Source: Bacteroidales bacterium UBA5433
GTDB lineage: Bacteria; Bacteroidota; Bacteroidia; Bacteroidales; UBA932
Length of the DNA stretch: 26,094 nt
Assembly (NCBI GenBank): GCA_002427525.1
Contig: DIRP01000010.1
Span: forward strand, 1-26,094
Direction of reading: 5' to 3'
Positions within the stretch are counted from its first letter, which is position 1. Each line of letters starts with the position of its first letter. Shown one piece after another: positions 8,418-16,889 of this stretch. The position numbers and the translations under genes were made by a program. A model generated the notes under the pieces. That model saw nothing but the letters and a program-made list of their open reading frames with translations. It did not search any database and was not told the origin of the DNA.

Positions 8418-8913
8418 ACACCAGCGGGGTTAATGTTTTGGTAACGGTCGTATAAGTACTTCCAAAAAAGTAGGAGCCGTATTCCAGGATGTCATCCTGT
8501 GATAGTTGAAAAGTAGGCAATATAAAATGTATGTACAGGGTTTCCGGGGCGTACATGGGGTTGTGATTTTCACCATAGGGGTTGATGAGCAGCCTGAATT
8601 CCTGCGAGGTAGGGAATGCCACCGTATGTGCGGAAAACTCTCCCTCTTCGTTGGTTAGAACGGCTTCTTCTGATCGCAGCGCAATGGGGAGGTCCGGAAT
8701 GTGTTCCTGGGTGAGGGAGTCCTGCACCATTCCGTTGACAATGAAAAAAGCATGCGGGATTTGGCGCGTAGCCAAACTGTCCGGCGGGTACGGTTTGTAG
8801 CGGAATGGTATGGTATCTTCACAAGAATATATGGCAAAACAGGAAGATATGACGAGCGCCATAACCAGAGTCATTCCTATGAGATGCAATTTTTTCATTT
8901 TAAAATATGTCAT
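8410..8913 (-). CDS. Putative lipoprotein with carboxypeptidase-regulatory-like domain, ECF sigma operon
   Basis: The protein has 167 residues. Its ATG (8913) overlaps the sigma factor stop as ATGA, suggesting translational coupling; an internal Met at residue 6 (MKKLHLIG) would give a more standard signal peptide. The signal peptide MKKLHLIGMTLVMALVISSC ends in a lipobox (I-S-S-C), and a second Cys-Glu-Asp follows soon after. The remainder (HAFFIVNGMVQDSLTQEHIP with PIALRSEEAVLTNEEGEFS) resembles the small beta-sandwich lipoproteins of the rSAM/lipoprotein type seen in Bacteroidales, but no radical SAM gene is adjacent. Its position between sigma and anti-sigma genes implies a role in the same envelope response. 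The function is unknown. Confidence 0.7.
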   Translation of the reverse strand: MTYFKMKKLHLIGMTLVMALVISSCFAIYSCEDTIPFRYKPYPPDSLATRQIPHAFFIVNGMVQDSLTQEHIPDLPIALRSEEAVLTNEEGEFSAHTVAFPTSQEFRLLINPYGENHNPMYAPETLYIHFILPTFQLSQDDILEYGSYFFGSTYTTVTKTLTPLVYE

Positions 8914-9476
8914 TTCAGATCTTTCAATTTTTGCTGTAACCAGGAGCGGGCTCTGGAGTATTGGGAGCGCGACGTACCTTCACTTATATTCAGTATTTCT
9001 GCAATTTCGTTATGAGAGTATCCTTCAATGGCATACATATTAAAAATAGTGCGGAACCCATGTGGCATCTGTTCAATGCAACGCATAATGTCCCCGGCAG
9101 ATATGTTCTCCAGGATTAAGCCGGATGTCATTGCTTTGCCCGTGGTATTTTCAATGGGCTCGCTGTACCGCAGGGAGTCTTTTTTACGCAGGTACGAGAG
9201 GGACAGGTTGACGAAAATCTTTCGTGCCCATCCTTCAAAAGAACCTAAACCGGCATACGTTCCAACCTTGTCAAACAACACTACAAAACCATCTTGCACA
9301 ATATCCCGGGCTGTTTCACGATTGCCGGTGTATCGCAGGCAAACCGCAAACATCCTGGAATAAAAACGCTCGTAAATAACCTTTTGAGCTGTTGCGTCCT
9401 TTTTTTTGCAGGCAGCAATCAGGTCACTTTCCGGAGTGTTTTTATTTAGATGAAATTTTGGGCCGGAATGTTGCAT
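8910..9476 (-). CDS. RNA polymerase ECF sigma factor (sigma-70 family)
   Basis: The chosen start is ATG at 9476 (MQHSGPKFHLN, 188 residues). The upstream in-frame ATG at 9506 would lie inside the likely promoter. Region 2 spans about residues 33-100 (YERFYSRMFAVCLRYTGN, ARDIVQDGFVVLFDKV, GSFEGWARKIFVNLSLSYLR). Region 4 spans about 130-185 (IEQMPHGFRTIFNMYAIEGY, HNEIAEILNISEGTSRSQYS), with a clear helix-turn-helix. The gene is first in an operon with the lipoprotein and the anti-sigma/OMP protein, both overlapping. It diverges from the TPR lipoprotein gene at 9574. Confidence 0.93.
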   Translation of the reverse strand: MQHSGPKFHLNKNTPESDLIAACKKKDATAQKVIYERFYSRMFAVCLRYTGNRETARDIVQDGFVVLFDKVGTYAGLGSFEGWARKIFVNLSLSYLRKKDSLRYSEPIENTTGKAMTSGLILENISAGDIMRCIEQMPHGFRTIFNMYAIEGYSHNEIAEILNISEGTSRSQYSRARSWLQQKLKDLK

Positions 9477-9503
9477 GGATGTACGAAAAAACCAGGGAGT
9501 AAA

Positions 9504-9511
9504 CAAAAGTA
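9504..9511 (-). promoter_or_regulatory. Bacteroidota -7 element for the ECF sigma operon
   Basis: On the - strand the bases read TACTTTTG, an exact TAnnTTTG match. Transcription would start near 9498, about 22 nt before the chosen sigma start at 9476. No convincing -33 TTTG is seen. The element supports rejecting the start at 9506. Confidence 0.5.
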
Positions 9512-9521
9512 GAATAAATAA

Positions 9522-9549
9522 TTGAATTGAACGAATTATGGTAACTTTG
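9522..9549 (+). promoter_or_regulatory. Bacteroidota promoter (-33 TTG, -7 TAACTTTG) for the TPR lipoprotein gene
   Basis: TAACTTTG at 9542-9549 matches TAnnTTTG exactly, with TTG at 9522-9524 placed 17 nt upstream. Transcription would start near 9556, leaving an approximately 18-nt leader before the ATG at 9574 and excluding the in-frame ATG at 9538. Confidence 0.55.
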
Positions 9550-9573
9550 CAATTCCTGCAATACAGAAACGCT

Positions 9574-11259
9574 ATGAGGAAATTTGTTTTGTTGGTTTTA
9601 CCTGTTATTTTGATGACTTCCTGTGGCTATAGGGCTCAGGTGTTTGCCGAGGAAACCGAGGTGCTGTTCCATGAAGGAATGAAGTGGTTCTACCTTGGAG
9701 ATGTCGCGGCAGCAGAAGGGTATTTCAAGCGTGTAGTAGCCCGTGATAAAAACAACGATGCTGCTTTTTACCATTTGTCACAAATAGCAGCATACAACAA
9801 CCAATGGGAACTGGCAGAAAAACACCTGCAAAAGGCACTCAGGCTACAGCCTGATAATTACTGGTACCGCTTAGAACAAGCCAAGATGCTCGTGGCTGCC
9901 GGGTCCTATGAAAAAGCACAACTACTTTATGAAAGCCTTTGGAAAGACTATCCTACCAAAACAGAACTGTTGTACGAGCGCATAGGGTTGTTTATGAATA
10001 ACCACCAAAACTCCCGGGCGTTGGATTTACTGGATACGTTGGAGGAAAGGAGCGGGGTAACGGAGTCCAGTATTTTGCTGCGATTCAACCTTATGGCAGA
10101 AGACAATAAAGAGCAGGCAGAAACCATGCTCCGGGACTGGTCCCGGGAGGAACCCTCGCCAAGGGTTTTAAGCATCCTGGGTGATATAGAAGCATCTGAA
10201 GGAAGAATTGACAGCGCCGGTGTGTATTACAACAGAACGCTTGAAATGGATCCATCGTTTATGCCCGCTGTGTTTGGGCTGGCAGAAACGTACCGCATGA
10301 AAAGACAATTTGACCTGTTTTTTGAAAACATCAACGTCTTTCTTGCGTATCCCGATATAGAACCTCGTATGAAAACAGATTACCTGGAGCAGATTATTGA
10401 ATCACGCGGATTTGTTGCTACTTTTCAGCCTCAGGTAGACACCTTGTTTTTGAGTACACGCAGCGCACATCCCACAGACAGTACCCTGGCCCAAATGTAT
10501 GCAGCGTATCTGATTCGTACGCAACGTCCGGAACAAGCCATTGAGGTAGTAAAAGAAAACACCAATCAGTATCCGGAAGATTATCATGTCTGGTATCATA
10601 CCCTGACAGTTATATACTACCTGAAAGAATGGCCGTTGTTGTGTGAGTATGCAGCCCGGTCTTTGGAGGCGTTCCCGGACAATGTAGATTTTAGCAGTTT
10701 GTACGGACTGGCATTGTGGCAAACAGGGCAAACGGACATGGCCGTAGAGCGGTTTGAGCGCATTCTGGGATTGTTAAAGAAAGATGATACGAACAACAGG
10801 GTACAAACATTATCGTTGTTGGGAGACTTATACCATGAAATAGGTGACAGCCGGCAAGCGTATAAGATGTATGAACAGGTTTTGCAGCTGGATAAAGAGA
10901 ACCTGCCTGTACTGAACAATTTTGCTTACTACCTGTCGTTGGAAGAAAGAGACCTGGAACGGGCTTTGGCTATGAGCAAGGTCACCGTTGACACAGAGCC
11001 TAACAACGCAACGTACCTGGATACGTATGGCTGGATACTGCATAAATTGGGACGAACGGCAGAGGCTAAAACTATTTTCAGGCAGGCATTGGCATACGGT
11101 GGAAAGGAGAGTGCTGTAATTTTGGTTCATTACGGAGATGTATTGCACGCGCTTAACGAACCCCTTATGGCTGTTGTTTATTGGCAGCAGGCTTACGATC
11201 TGGAGCCGAGTGAAGACTTATTGCAAAAAATAAACGCCAATAAAAAAATCGGGCAGTAA
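9574..11259 (+). CDS. TPR-repeat lipoprotein
   Basis: The start at 9574 gives MRKFVLLVLPVILMTSCG, a lipoprotein signal peptide with lipobox M-T-S-C (C17); the upstream ATG (9538) precedes the promoter element. The 561-residue product is a chain of tetratricopeptide repeats from about residue 25 to the end. Typical A/B helix motifs are AAFYHLSQIAAYNNQWELAE, LRLQPDNYWYRLEQAKML, SLLGDLYHEIGDSRQAYKMY, DTYGWILHKLGRTAEAKTIF and VYWQQAYDLEPSEDL. It is probably an outer-membrane-anchored periplasmic scaffold. The next gene, an EnvC-like protein, starts 13 nt after the stop, and this TPR-EnvC pairing is common in Bacteroidales. An involvement in cell-wall or envelope assembly is inferred from that neighbour only. 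Confidence 0.85.
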   Translation: MRKFVLLVLPVILMTSCGYRAQVFAEETEVLFHEGMKWFYLGDVAAAEGYFKRVVARDKNNDAAFYHLSQIAAYNNQWELAEKHLQKALRLQPDNYWYRLEQAKMLVAAGSYEKAQLLYESLWKDYPTKTELLYERIGLFMNNHQNSRALDLLDTLEERSGVTESSILLRFNLMAEDNKEQAETMLRDWSREEPSPRVLSILGDIEASEGRIDSAGVYYNRTLEMDPSFMPAVFGLAETYRMKRQFDLFFENINVFLAYPDIEPRMKTDYLEQIIESRGFVATFQPQVDTLFLSTRSAHPTDSTLAQMYAAYLIRTQRPEQAIEVVKENTNQYPEDYHVWYHTLTVIYYLKEWPLLCEYAARSLEAFPDNVDFSSLYGLALWQTGQTDMAVERFERILGLLKKDDTNNRVQTLSLLGDLYHEIGDSRQAYKMYEQVLQLDKENLPVLNNFAYYLSLEERDLERALAMSKVTVDTEPNNATYLDTYGWILHKLGRTAEAKTIFRQALAYGGKESAVILVHYGDVLHALNEPLMAVVYWQQAYDLEPSEDLLQKINANKKIGQ

Positions 11260-11272
11260 TTGGATTAAGCCT

Positions 11273-12445
11273 ATGAGACTCAACCTACTGGCATGTGTAG
11301 CTCTTTTTCTGGTAGCAGGTACGGTTGCGGCCCAGGATGTAGATGCGTTGCAGTTGCGTAACCGGAGGTTGCAGGAAGAGATTGCCGCTTTGGAAAAAAG
11401 AATCCAGTCTGCTGCAGGGACCATCAGGGGACAACTTACACAATACCGCATGGGACAGAGTCTTTTGAAAAGCCGTCAGGAATTGATCCGCGGTATGGAA
11501 GAGGAATTGCAGGTACTTAACAATCGCATAACGGAAAAAACGCAAGCAGTTGCGTTCTTCCGGCAGCAGCACCTGGATTTGGTAACTGCTTATGAACAGC
11601 TGTTGGTACAGGCCTATAAGCACCGGGATAAAAAATTGTGGGTTATGCACATCTTGTCCAGCGAAACGGCAACCCAGGCTTACCGCAGGTGGCGCTATTT
11701 CCGCAATTACAGCGATTATATGCGGGTGCAGGAAAGAAAAATCCGGGATACACGCGACAGCCTGACCCTGGAAGAGGCGCGGCTGGTTGTTTTGCAGCAG
11801 GAACGGGTGGCGTCCCGTGACCAGCTGGCCAACGAAATTACCCGTAGGCAGGCAGATCAGAAGGTCCTGGACCGTAGCATCAAAAAGTTGCAACAAAACG
11901 AAAAACAGCTTCGTCAGGAATTGCAAAAACGTTTGCAGGAACAACAGAAACTGGACCGTGAGATTCAAAAAGCATTGGCAGATTTGGAAAAGAAAGACCT
12001 GGACCGCGACCCGGCTGCAGCAGAAGCTGCGCGGGTGCTATCAGCCAATTTTGTAGCCAACAAAGGCAAGCTGCCCTGGCCTCTTAAAGAGGCAGTAGTC
12101 ATAGAGCGGTTTGGACGCATAACCGATCCAAAATGGGGCTTTGTTTTCGACAACAAGGGCGTTACGCTTTCCGGACACAAAGGGGGCGAGGTAAGTACCA
12201 TTTTCAACGGAACCGTAGCCAGTATCTGGATGGACAACCGCGACAGCTACCTGATACGGATTTTAGTGTCCCACGGCGAGTTCAGCACCATTTATTGTCA
12301 TATGGTAGATGTAGTGGTCAAAGAAGGAGACGTGGTAAAAACAGGGCAAAAACTGGGAACGCTGTCTCCCTTGGGAGAAGGCAACAGTTATTTTCAATTG
12401 CTCCGCAACGGGGTTCCCGTTAATCCTGCCGACTGGTGCCGATAA
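11273..12445 (+). CDS. EnvC-like murein hydrolase activator (coiled coil plus degenerate LytM/M23 domain)
   Basis: The protein has 390 residues. A signal peptide (MRLNLLACVALFLVAGTVAA, cleavage before QDVD) precedes a long Gln/Arg/Glu-rich coiled coil (about 25-245), then a C-terminal LytM-like domain (about 265-390: GHKGGEVSTIFNGTVASIW, GEFSTIYCHMVDVVVKEGD, VKTGQKLGTLS, NSYFQLLRNGVPVNPADWC). The M23 zinc ligands are not intact: no H-x3-D is seen before the GG-V motif, and the HxH strand reads NSYFQL. That fits EnvC/NlpD-type amidase activators rather than active endopeptidases. It acts in the periplasm in septal peptidoglycan splitting (family knowledge). It shares an operon with the TPR lipoprotein. 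Its 3' end overlaps the convergent nucleoside kinase gene by 26 nt. Confidence 0.85.
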   Translation: MRLNLLACVALFLVAGTVAAQDVDALQLRNRRLQEEIAALEKRIQSAAGTIRGQLTQYRMGQSLLKSRQELIRGMEEELQVLNNRITEKTQAVAFFRQQHLDLVTAYEQLLVQAYKHRDKKLWVMHILSSETATQAYRRWRYFRNYSDYMRVQERKIRDTRDSLTLEEARLVVLQQERVASRDQLANEITRRQADQKVLDRSIKKLQQNEKQLRQELQKRLQEQQKLDREIQKALADLEKKDLDRDPAAAEAARVLSANFVANKGKLPWPLKEAVVIERFGRITDPKWGFVFDNKGVTLSGHKGGEVSTIFNGTVASIWMDNRDSYLIRILVSHGEFSTIYCHMVDVVVKEGDVVKTGQKLGTLSPLGEGNSYFQLLRNGVPVNPADWCR

Positions 12446-14036
12446 ATTCCCGGATCACAGACTCGTAAGGGATATATTTTTCTTCTTTTGGAAAGATGGG
12501 CGTAAAGTAACTGAGGAATTTCAACAGCCGCAGTGCCTGGGGGTATGCCGGTGAAATGGGCAAAATCCGGTGCAAAAGAGGCTCGGCATGGGTTTTTAAA
12601 ACAGCCAGCTCATACAACAGGGCCGAGTTGAACATCACATCTGCCTGTTCCTGAAAGGGGAAGATGTTTTTACGCTCCCCAACGCTGATGCTGGGCCAGC
12701 GGAGGATGGTCTCCTCTGCCGTGACGCCCCGGAATTGCGCGTCGCGAACCATCCGCCGTACCATGCGGGTGTCCGTGGTGGAAATGCCGTTGTTTTCATC
12801 CATGGATAACGAGGTTAAGGCCGAGGCATAAATCTTGAATTTAACCCCCGAGGGGACGTCCTCCGTAAGGGCGGGGTTCAGCGCGTGGATGCCTTCCATG
12901 ATAAGGATCTGGCTTTCTCCCAGTTTGATTTTCTTCCCGCGGAAGGAGCGTTTTCCTGTAAAAAAATCAAAATAAGGAATCTCTACTTCCTTGCCTGCCA
13001 GCAGGTCTGTCAGCTGGTGGTTAAGAAACGGTACGTCCAATGCGTGGATGGTTTCAAAATTGTATTCCCCGTTTTCATCCCGCGGGGTGTTTTCCCTGTC
13101 CAGAAAATAGTTATCCATTTCCAGAACTACCGGTTTAAGTCCCAGTACTTTCAGTTGTGTGGCTACGCGTTTGGATGTGGTGGTTTTACCGCTGCTGGAG
13201 GGGCCGGCAATCAATACCAGTTTCAGGCGGTCCCGGTGCCTGTAAATTTTGTCTGCAATTTCTGCATAGCGCCTGCTATGAAATGCTTCTGTGGTGAGTA
13301 TCAGGTCTTTAGTGAGTCCTTGCTGAATTTTTTGGTTTAAAGTGCCTATGTCTTTCACGCCCATAATATTGCCCCACTGAACGTGTTCTTCAAATATTTC
13401 TACCAACCGGTGTAGCCGGGGAGGGCCATCCAGCCGTTGTGGGTCATCCGGATGCGGGTACTGCAATAGAAATCCTTTATGGAACAGGCACAGATTGAAC
13501 AAGGTCAGGTAACCTGCAGAAGGTACCAGCGGACCATAAAATGTGTCTGCAGTATCTCCCAGGTAATACACCGAGGTAAAGAAATGACCTCTTGTTTTCT
13601 GAAGCAGTGCTTTTTGGGGAAACCCGTTATCAGAAAAGATTTTTTTAGCGTTTTCTGTAGGAATCTTTTCCTGCCGGAACGGGATATTCTTTTCTACCAT
13701 ACGTAGCATGGCTGCAGTAAGTTTTTCCAGGTCTTCTGTTGTTTCTTCCCTGTTGTCGGGAAAAACCAGGTCGCAATACAACGCATTCCCAACAGAATAG
13801 GATATCCGCAATTGCGCCGTGGGGAAAACTTCCCGAACAGCTTTCTGTAATAAAAAGGAAAGGGAGCGGACATACGTTCTTCTGCCATCGGGGTGTAAGT
13901 AATCAATAAATTCCACCTGATGCGGATTGTATAAAACGTAATCCAGACTTTTTAACCGGTTGTCAACCATGGCTGCCAGGTAGTTACCTGCCCGGTCGCC
14001 GTGGCGTTCTTTATTTAATTCATGCAATACTTTCAT
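12420..14036 (-). CDS. Nucleoside (uridine-type) kinase with N-terminal accessory domain
   Basis: ATG at 14036 is preferred over 14057 because it overlaps the uvrA stop as ATGA, the usual coupled arrangement; this gives 538 residues. The N-terminal 270 or so residues resemble the ThrRS-like editing/accessory region found in Bacteroidota nucleoside kinases (YNPHQVEFIDYLHPDGRRTY). The kinase domain starts near residue 272: P-loop GPSSSGKT at 278-285, then LEMDNYFLDRENTPRDENGE, IPYFDFFTGKRS, and ILIMEGIHALNP (Walker B-like). This is the uridine kinase/phosphoribulokinase fold, expected to phosphorylate a nucleoside such as uridine or cytidine. It is the last gene of the pcm-MBL-uvrA operon. Confidence 0.85.
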   Translation of the reverse strand: MKVLHELNKERHGDRAGNYLAAMVDNRLKSLDYVLYNPHQVEFIDYLHPDGRRTYVRSLSFLLQKAVREVFPTAQLRISYSVGNALYCDLVFPDNREETTEDLEKLTAAMLRMVEKNIPFRQEKIPTENAKKIFSDNGFPQKALLQKTRGHFFTSVYYLGDTADTFYGPLVPSAGYLTLFNLCLFHKGFLLQYPHPDDPQRLDGPPRLHRLVEIFEEHVQWGNIMGVKDIGTLNQKIQQGLTKDLILTTEAFHSRRYAEIADKIYRHRDRLKLVLIAGPSSSGKTTTSKRVATQLKVLGLKPVVLEMDNYFLDRENTPRDENGEYNFETIHALDVPFLNHQLTDLLAGKEVEIPYFDFFTGKRSFRGKKIKLGESQILIMEGIHALNPALTEDVPSGVKFKIYASALTSLSMDENNGISTTDTRMVRRMVRDAQFRGVTAEETILRWPSISVGERKNIFPFQEQADVMFNSALLYELAVLKTHAEPLLHRILPISPAYPQALRLLKFLSYFTPIFPKEEKYIPYESVIREFIGTSRQD

Positions 14037-16873
14037 TTCTTCTTGTCTTTTAACCATTCTTTAAGCAATTGGCCGGTATAGGAACTGCTGTTTTGAGTCA
14101 GTTCTTCAGGAGTACCGTAACCAACTACCGTGCCTCCGCCTCCGCCCCCCTCGGGGCCCAGATCAATAATATAATCTGCCGAGGTAATGATGTCCGGATG
14201 GTGCTCAATAATAAGCACGGTATTGCCCTTGTCTGTAAGCTGGTGAAGGATGCCAAGCAACACTTTCACATCTTCAAAATGCAGTCCGGTAGTAGGTTCG
14301 TCCAATATGTACAAGGTGTTGCCGGTAGAGGTGCGGGACAGTTCGGCGGCCAGTTTTACGCGCTGGCACTCCCCGCCACTGAGTGTCGTGGACGGTTGCC
14401 CCAATTTGATATAACCCAAACCGACATCTTGCAGTGTTCTGATTTTTTGAATAATGGAGGGTACGTGTTTAAAGAACTCCACGGCTTCATTGACGGACAT
14501 ATTCAGCACCTGGTAGATGTTTTTTTCTTTGTAACGGACGGCCAGGGTATCGCTTTTGTACCGTTTCCCCTGACATTCGGGGCATGTGATGTGGACGTCC
14601 GGCAGAAAATTCATTTCCAGGACTTGTACACCGGCGCCCTTGCACGATTCGCACCTGCCGCCCCGGATGTTGAAAGAAAAGCGCGAGGCTTTAAATCCGC
14701 GCGTACGGGCATCTGCAGAAGCAGCAAACAGCTTGCGTATTTCTCCAAAGACATTGGTGTAGGTAGCCGGATTGCTGCGCGGTGTTTTGCCAATGGGGGA
14801 CTGATCCACTTCCACCACTTTGTCAATGTATTCTGTACCTGTTATGGACCGGTAGGGAAGGGCTGTTTTTTTTGATCGGTAAAATTTATGCGTAAGCACA
14901 GGTACAAGGGTTTCATTGATAAGCGAAGATTTTCCACTTCCGCTTACACCTGTTATGCATATAAAACATCCCAACGGAAAATCTACCGTGACGTCTTTCA
15001 GGTTGTTGCCGCAGGCTCCCTCCACACGCAGCACGTGTCCGTTTCCGGTACGTCTTTGTTCAGGTAGCGGGATGCAACGCAGTCCTTTCAGGTATTGCCA
15101 GGTGAGGCTGTCTTTGTGGGACTCTTTCAGGAATTGTTCAATGGGTCCGGCATACAGAAGGTCCCCTCCTTTGCGGCCGGCACCCGGTCCCAGGTCAACC
15201 AGCCAGTCTGCATGGCAGATGGTTTCCTGGTCGTGTTCCACAACTACAACGGTATTTCCCGAGTCGCGCAATTGCATGAGCGCTCGTATCAGACGCAGGT
15301 TGTCGCGTTGGTGCAACCCAATGCTGGGCTCGTCCAGGATATACAGTACGTTTACCAGGGTAGATCCAATTTGGGTGGCCAACCGTATGCGCTGGCTTTC
15401 CCCTCCGCTCAGGGTGCGCGTCCCCCTGTCCAGAGACAGGTACGAAAGTCCTACATCCAGTAAAAAACGAAGTCTGTCGCGCAGCTCTTTCAGGATGTCC
15501 GAGGCAATAGCCCGCTGCCGTTCTGTAATACGGTCTTCAACCCCGTCCAGCCATTCCACAAGTGGTTGGATGTCCATGGCAGCCAGCTGGGCAATGTTCT
15601 TATCCCCAAAACGGAAGCACAGGGCCGAGGGGTTCAGTCGGGAACCGTGACAGGAAGGGCATGTTACCTCTTCCAGGTACCTTTCGTGGGCAGCCAGCTT
15701 CCCTTCCGACTGTTCGTTTACCTGCTCCATGCGGTGGATTAATCCCGGAAATGTTATGGTATGTGTTCCTACGGAAGAACGGACGTAAATGAGGTCTTCA
15801 CTGCCGTAGAGCAGGGTATCCATGCCTTCTTCCGGAATGTCTTCAATGGGGGTGTTCAGAGAAAATCCGTATTTTTTGGCAACTCCTTCCAGGTGGTTGA
15901 ACAGGGTGGTATCCCGCTGTTTTCCAAAAGGTTCAAATCCTCCTTCTGCAATGGACAGGGTGGGGTCGGGAATGATTTTCTTTAAATCTATGCGTGTGGT
16001 AAAGCCCAGTCCTTTGCACGTGGGGCAGGCTCCCATGGGGGAATTAAACGAAAAACTATGCGGAGCCGGTTCCGGAAACGACAATCCGCTTTCCGGACAC
16101 ATCAGGTGTTTGCTAAAGTGGTCCAGTTTTTCAGTCTCGGGATCTAAAACAGCAAAAGAGCCGTCGCCGTGATGCAGGGCTGTCTGTACGGAATCACGCA
16201 GGCGGGTCAGAGCGGCTTGGTCTGTTTCTCTTCCCGATGGCGGAATAAGTTTGTCAATCACAATTTCCACGAAGTGGGACTTGTACCTGTCCAGCATCAT
16301 GTTGTGTGTTATCCGGGTAATGACTCCGTCAATACGGACTTCCAGAAATCCTTTTTTTAAAATTTGGTCCAGCAACTCCCGGTAATGTCCTTTGCGTCCC
16401 CGTACTACAGGAGCCAGGAGGATGCATTTTTTACCTCGGTACTGTTCTGCAATGAGGGCTACCATCTGTTCTGCCGTATAACGGATCATGGGTTTGCCCG
16501 TTACGGGCGAATAAGCAATGGAAGCTCTGGCAAACAACAGCCTTAAGAAATCGTAGATTTCTGTAACGGTACCTACGGTAGAGCGGGGGTTGCGTGTAGT
16601 TGTCTTTTGTTCAATGGCAATGATGGGACTGAGCCCTGATATATGATCTACATCCGGACGCTGCAGTACGCCCAGGTACTGGCGGGCATAGGACGAAAGC
16701 GTTTCCAGATAACGCCTTTGTCCTTCTGCATGCAGCGTATCAAAAGCCAGGGAAGATTTACCGCTCCCACTCAATCCCGTAATCACGCACAAGGCATGAC
16801 GCGGGATGGTAAGGTTGATATTCTTCAGGTTGTTGACACGTGCACCTTCTATCCGGATATAAGGATCTGTCAT
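14033..16873 (-). CDS. uvrA: Excinuclease ABC subunit UvrA
   Basis: The start at 16873 (MTDPYIRIEGARVNNLKNIN) gives 946 residues, the normal UvrA length; an upstream in-frame ATG at 16969 would add 32 non-conserved residues and overlap the upstream gene. Two ABC ATPase halves are complete: Walker A GLSGSGKS (33-40) and GVSGSGKS, signatures LSGGESQRIRLA and LSGGECQRVKLA, Walker B LYILDEPSIGLHQRD and LYILDEPTTGLHFED. The second zinc finger has both CxxC pairs (CESC, CPEC). The first keeps CPTC but its first pair reads CPES, lacking one Cys. UvrA recognises DNA damage and loads UvrB in nucleotide excision repair. The gene starts 16 nt after the MBL gene. Confidence 0.97.
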   Translation of the reverse strand: MTDPYIRIEGARVNNLKNINLTIPRHALCVITGLSGSGKSSLAFDTLHAEGQRRYLETLSSYARQYLGVLQRPDVDHISGLSPIIAIEQKTTTRNPRSTVGTVTEIYDFLRLLFARASIAYSPVTGKPMIRYTAEQMVALIAEQYRGKKCILLAPVVRGRKGHYRELLDQILKKGFLEVRIDGVITRITHNMMLDRYKSHFVEIVIDKLIPPSGRETDQAALTRLRDSVQTALHHGDGSFAVLDPETEKLDHFSKHLMCPESGLSFPEPAPHSFSFNSPMGACPTCKGLGFTTRIDLKKIIPDPTLSIAEGGFEPFGKQRDTTLFNHLEGVAKKYGFSLNTPIEDIPEEGMDTLLYGSEDLIYVRSSVGTHTITFPGLIHRMEQVNEQSEGKLAAHERYLEEVTCPSCHGSRLNPSALCFRFGDKNIAQLAAMDIQPLVEWLDGVEDRITERQRAIASDILKELRDRLRFLLDVGLSYLSLDRGTRTLSGGESQRIRLATQIGSTLVNVLYILDEPSIGLHQRDNLRLIRALMQLRDSGNTVVVVEHDQETICHADWLVDLGPGAGRKGGDLLYAGPIEQFLKESHKDSLTWQYLKGLRCIPLPEQRRTGNGHVLRVEGACGNNLKDVTVDFPLGCFICITGVSGSGKSSLINETLVPVLTHKFYRSKKTALPYRSITGTEYIDKVVEVDQSPIGKTPRSNPATYTNVFGEIRKLFAASADARTRGFKASRFSFNIRGGRCESCKGAGVQVLEMNFLPDVHITCPECQGKRYKSDTLAVRYKEKNIYQVLNMSVNEAVEFFKHVPSIIQKIRTLQDVGLGYIKLGQPSTTLSGGECQRVKLAAELSRTSTGNTLYILDEPTTGLHFEDVKVLLGILHQLTDKGNTVLIIEHHPDIITSADYIIDLGPEGGGGGGTVVGYGTPEELTQNSSSYTGQLLKEWLKDKKK

Positions 16874-16889
16874 AATGTATAAGTCATGG

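Noticed and set aside
9477..9506. Longer sigma factor start at 9506
   Set aside because: It would lie inside the likely -7 element; the start at 9476 gives the usual ECF length.
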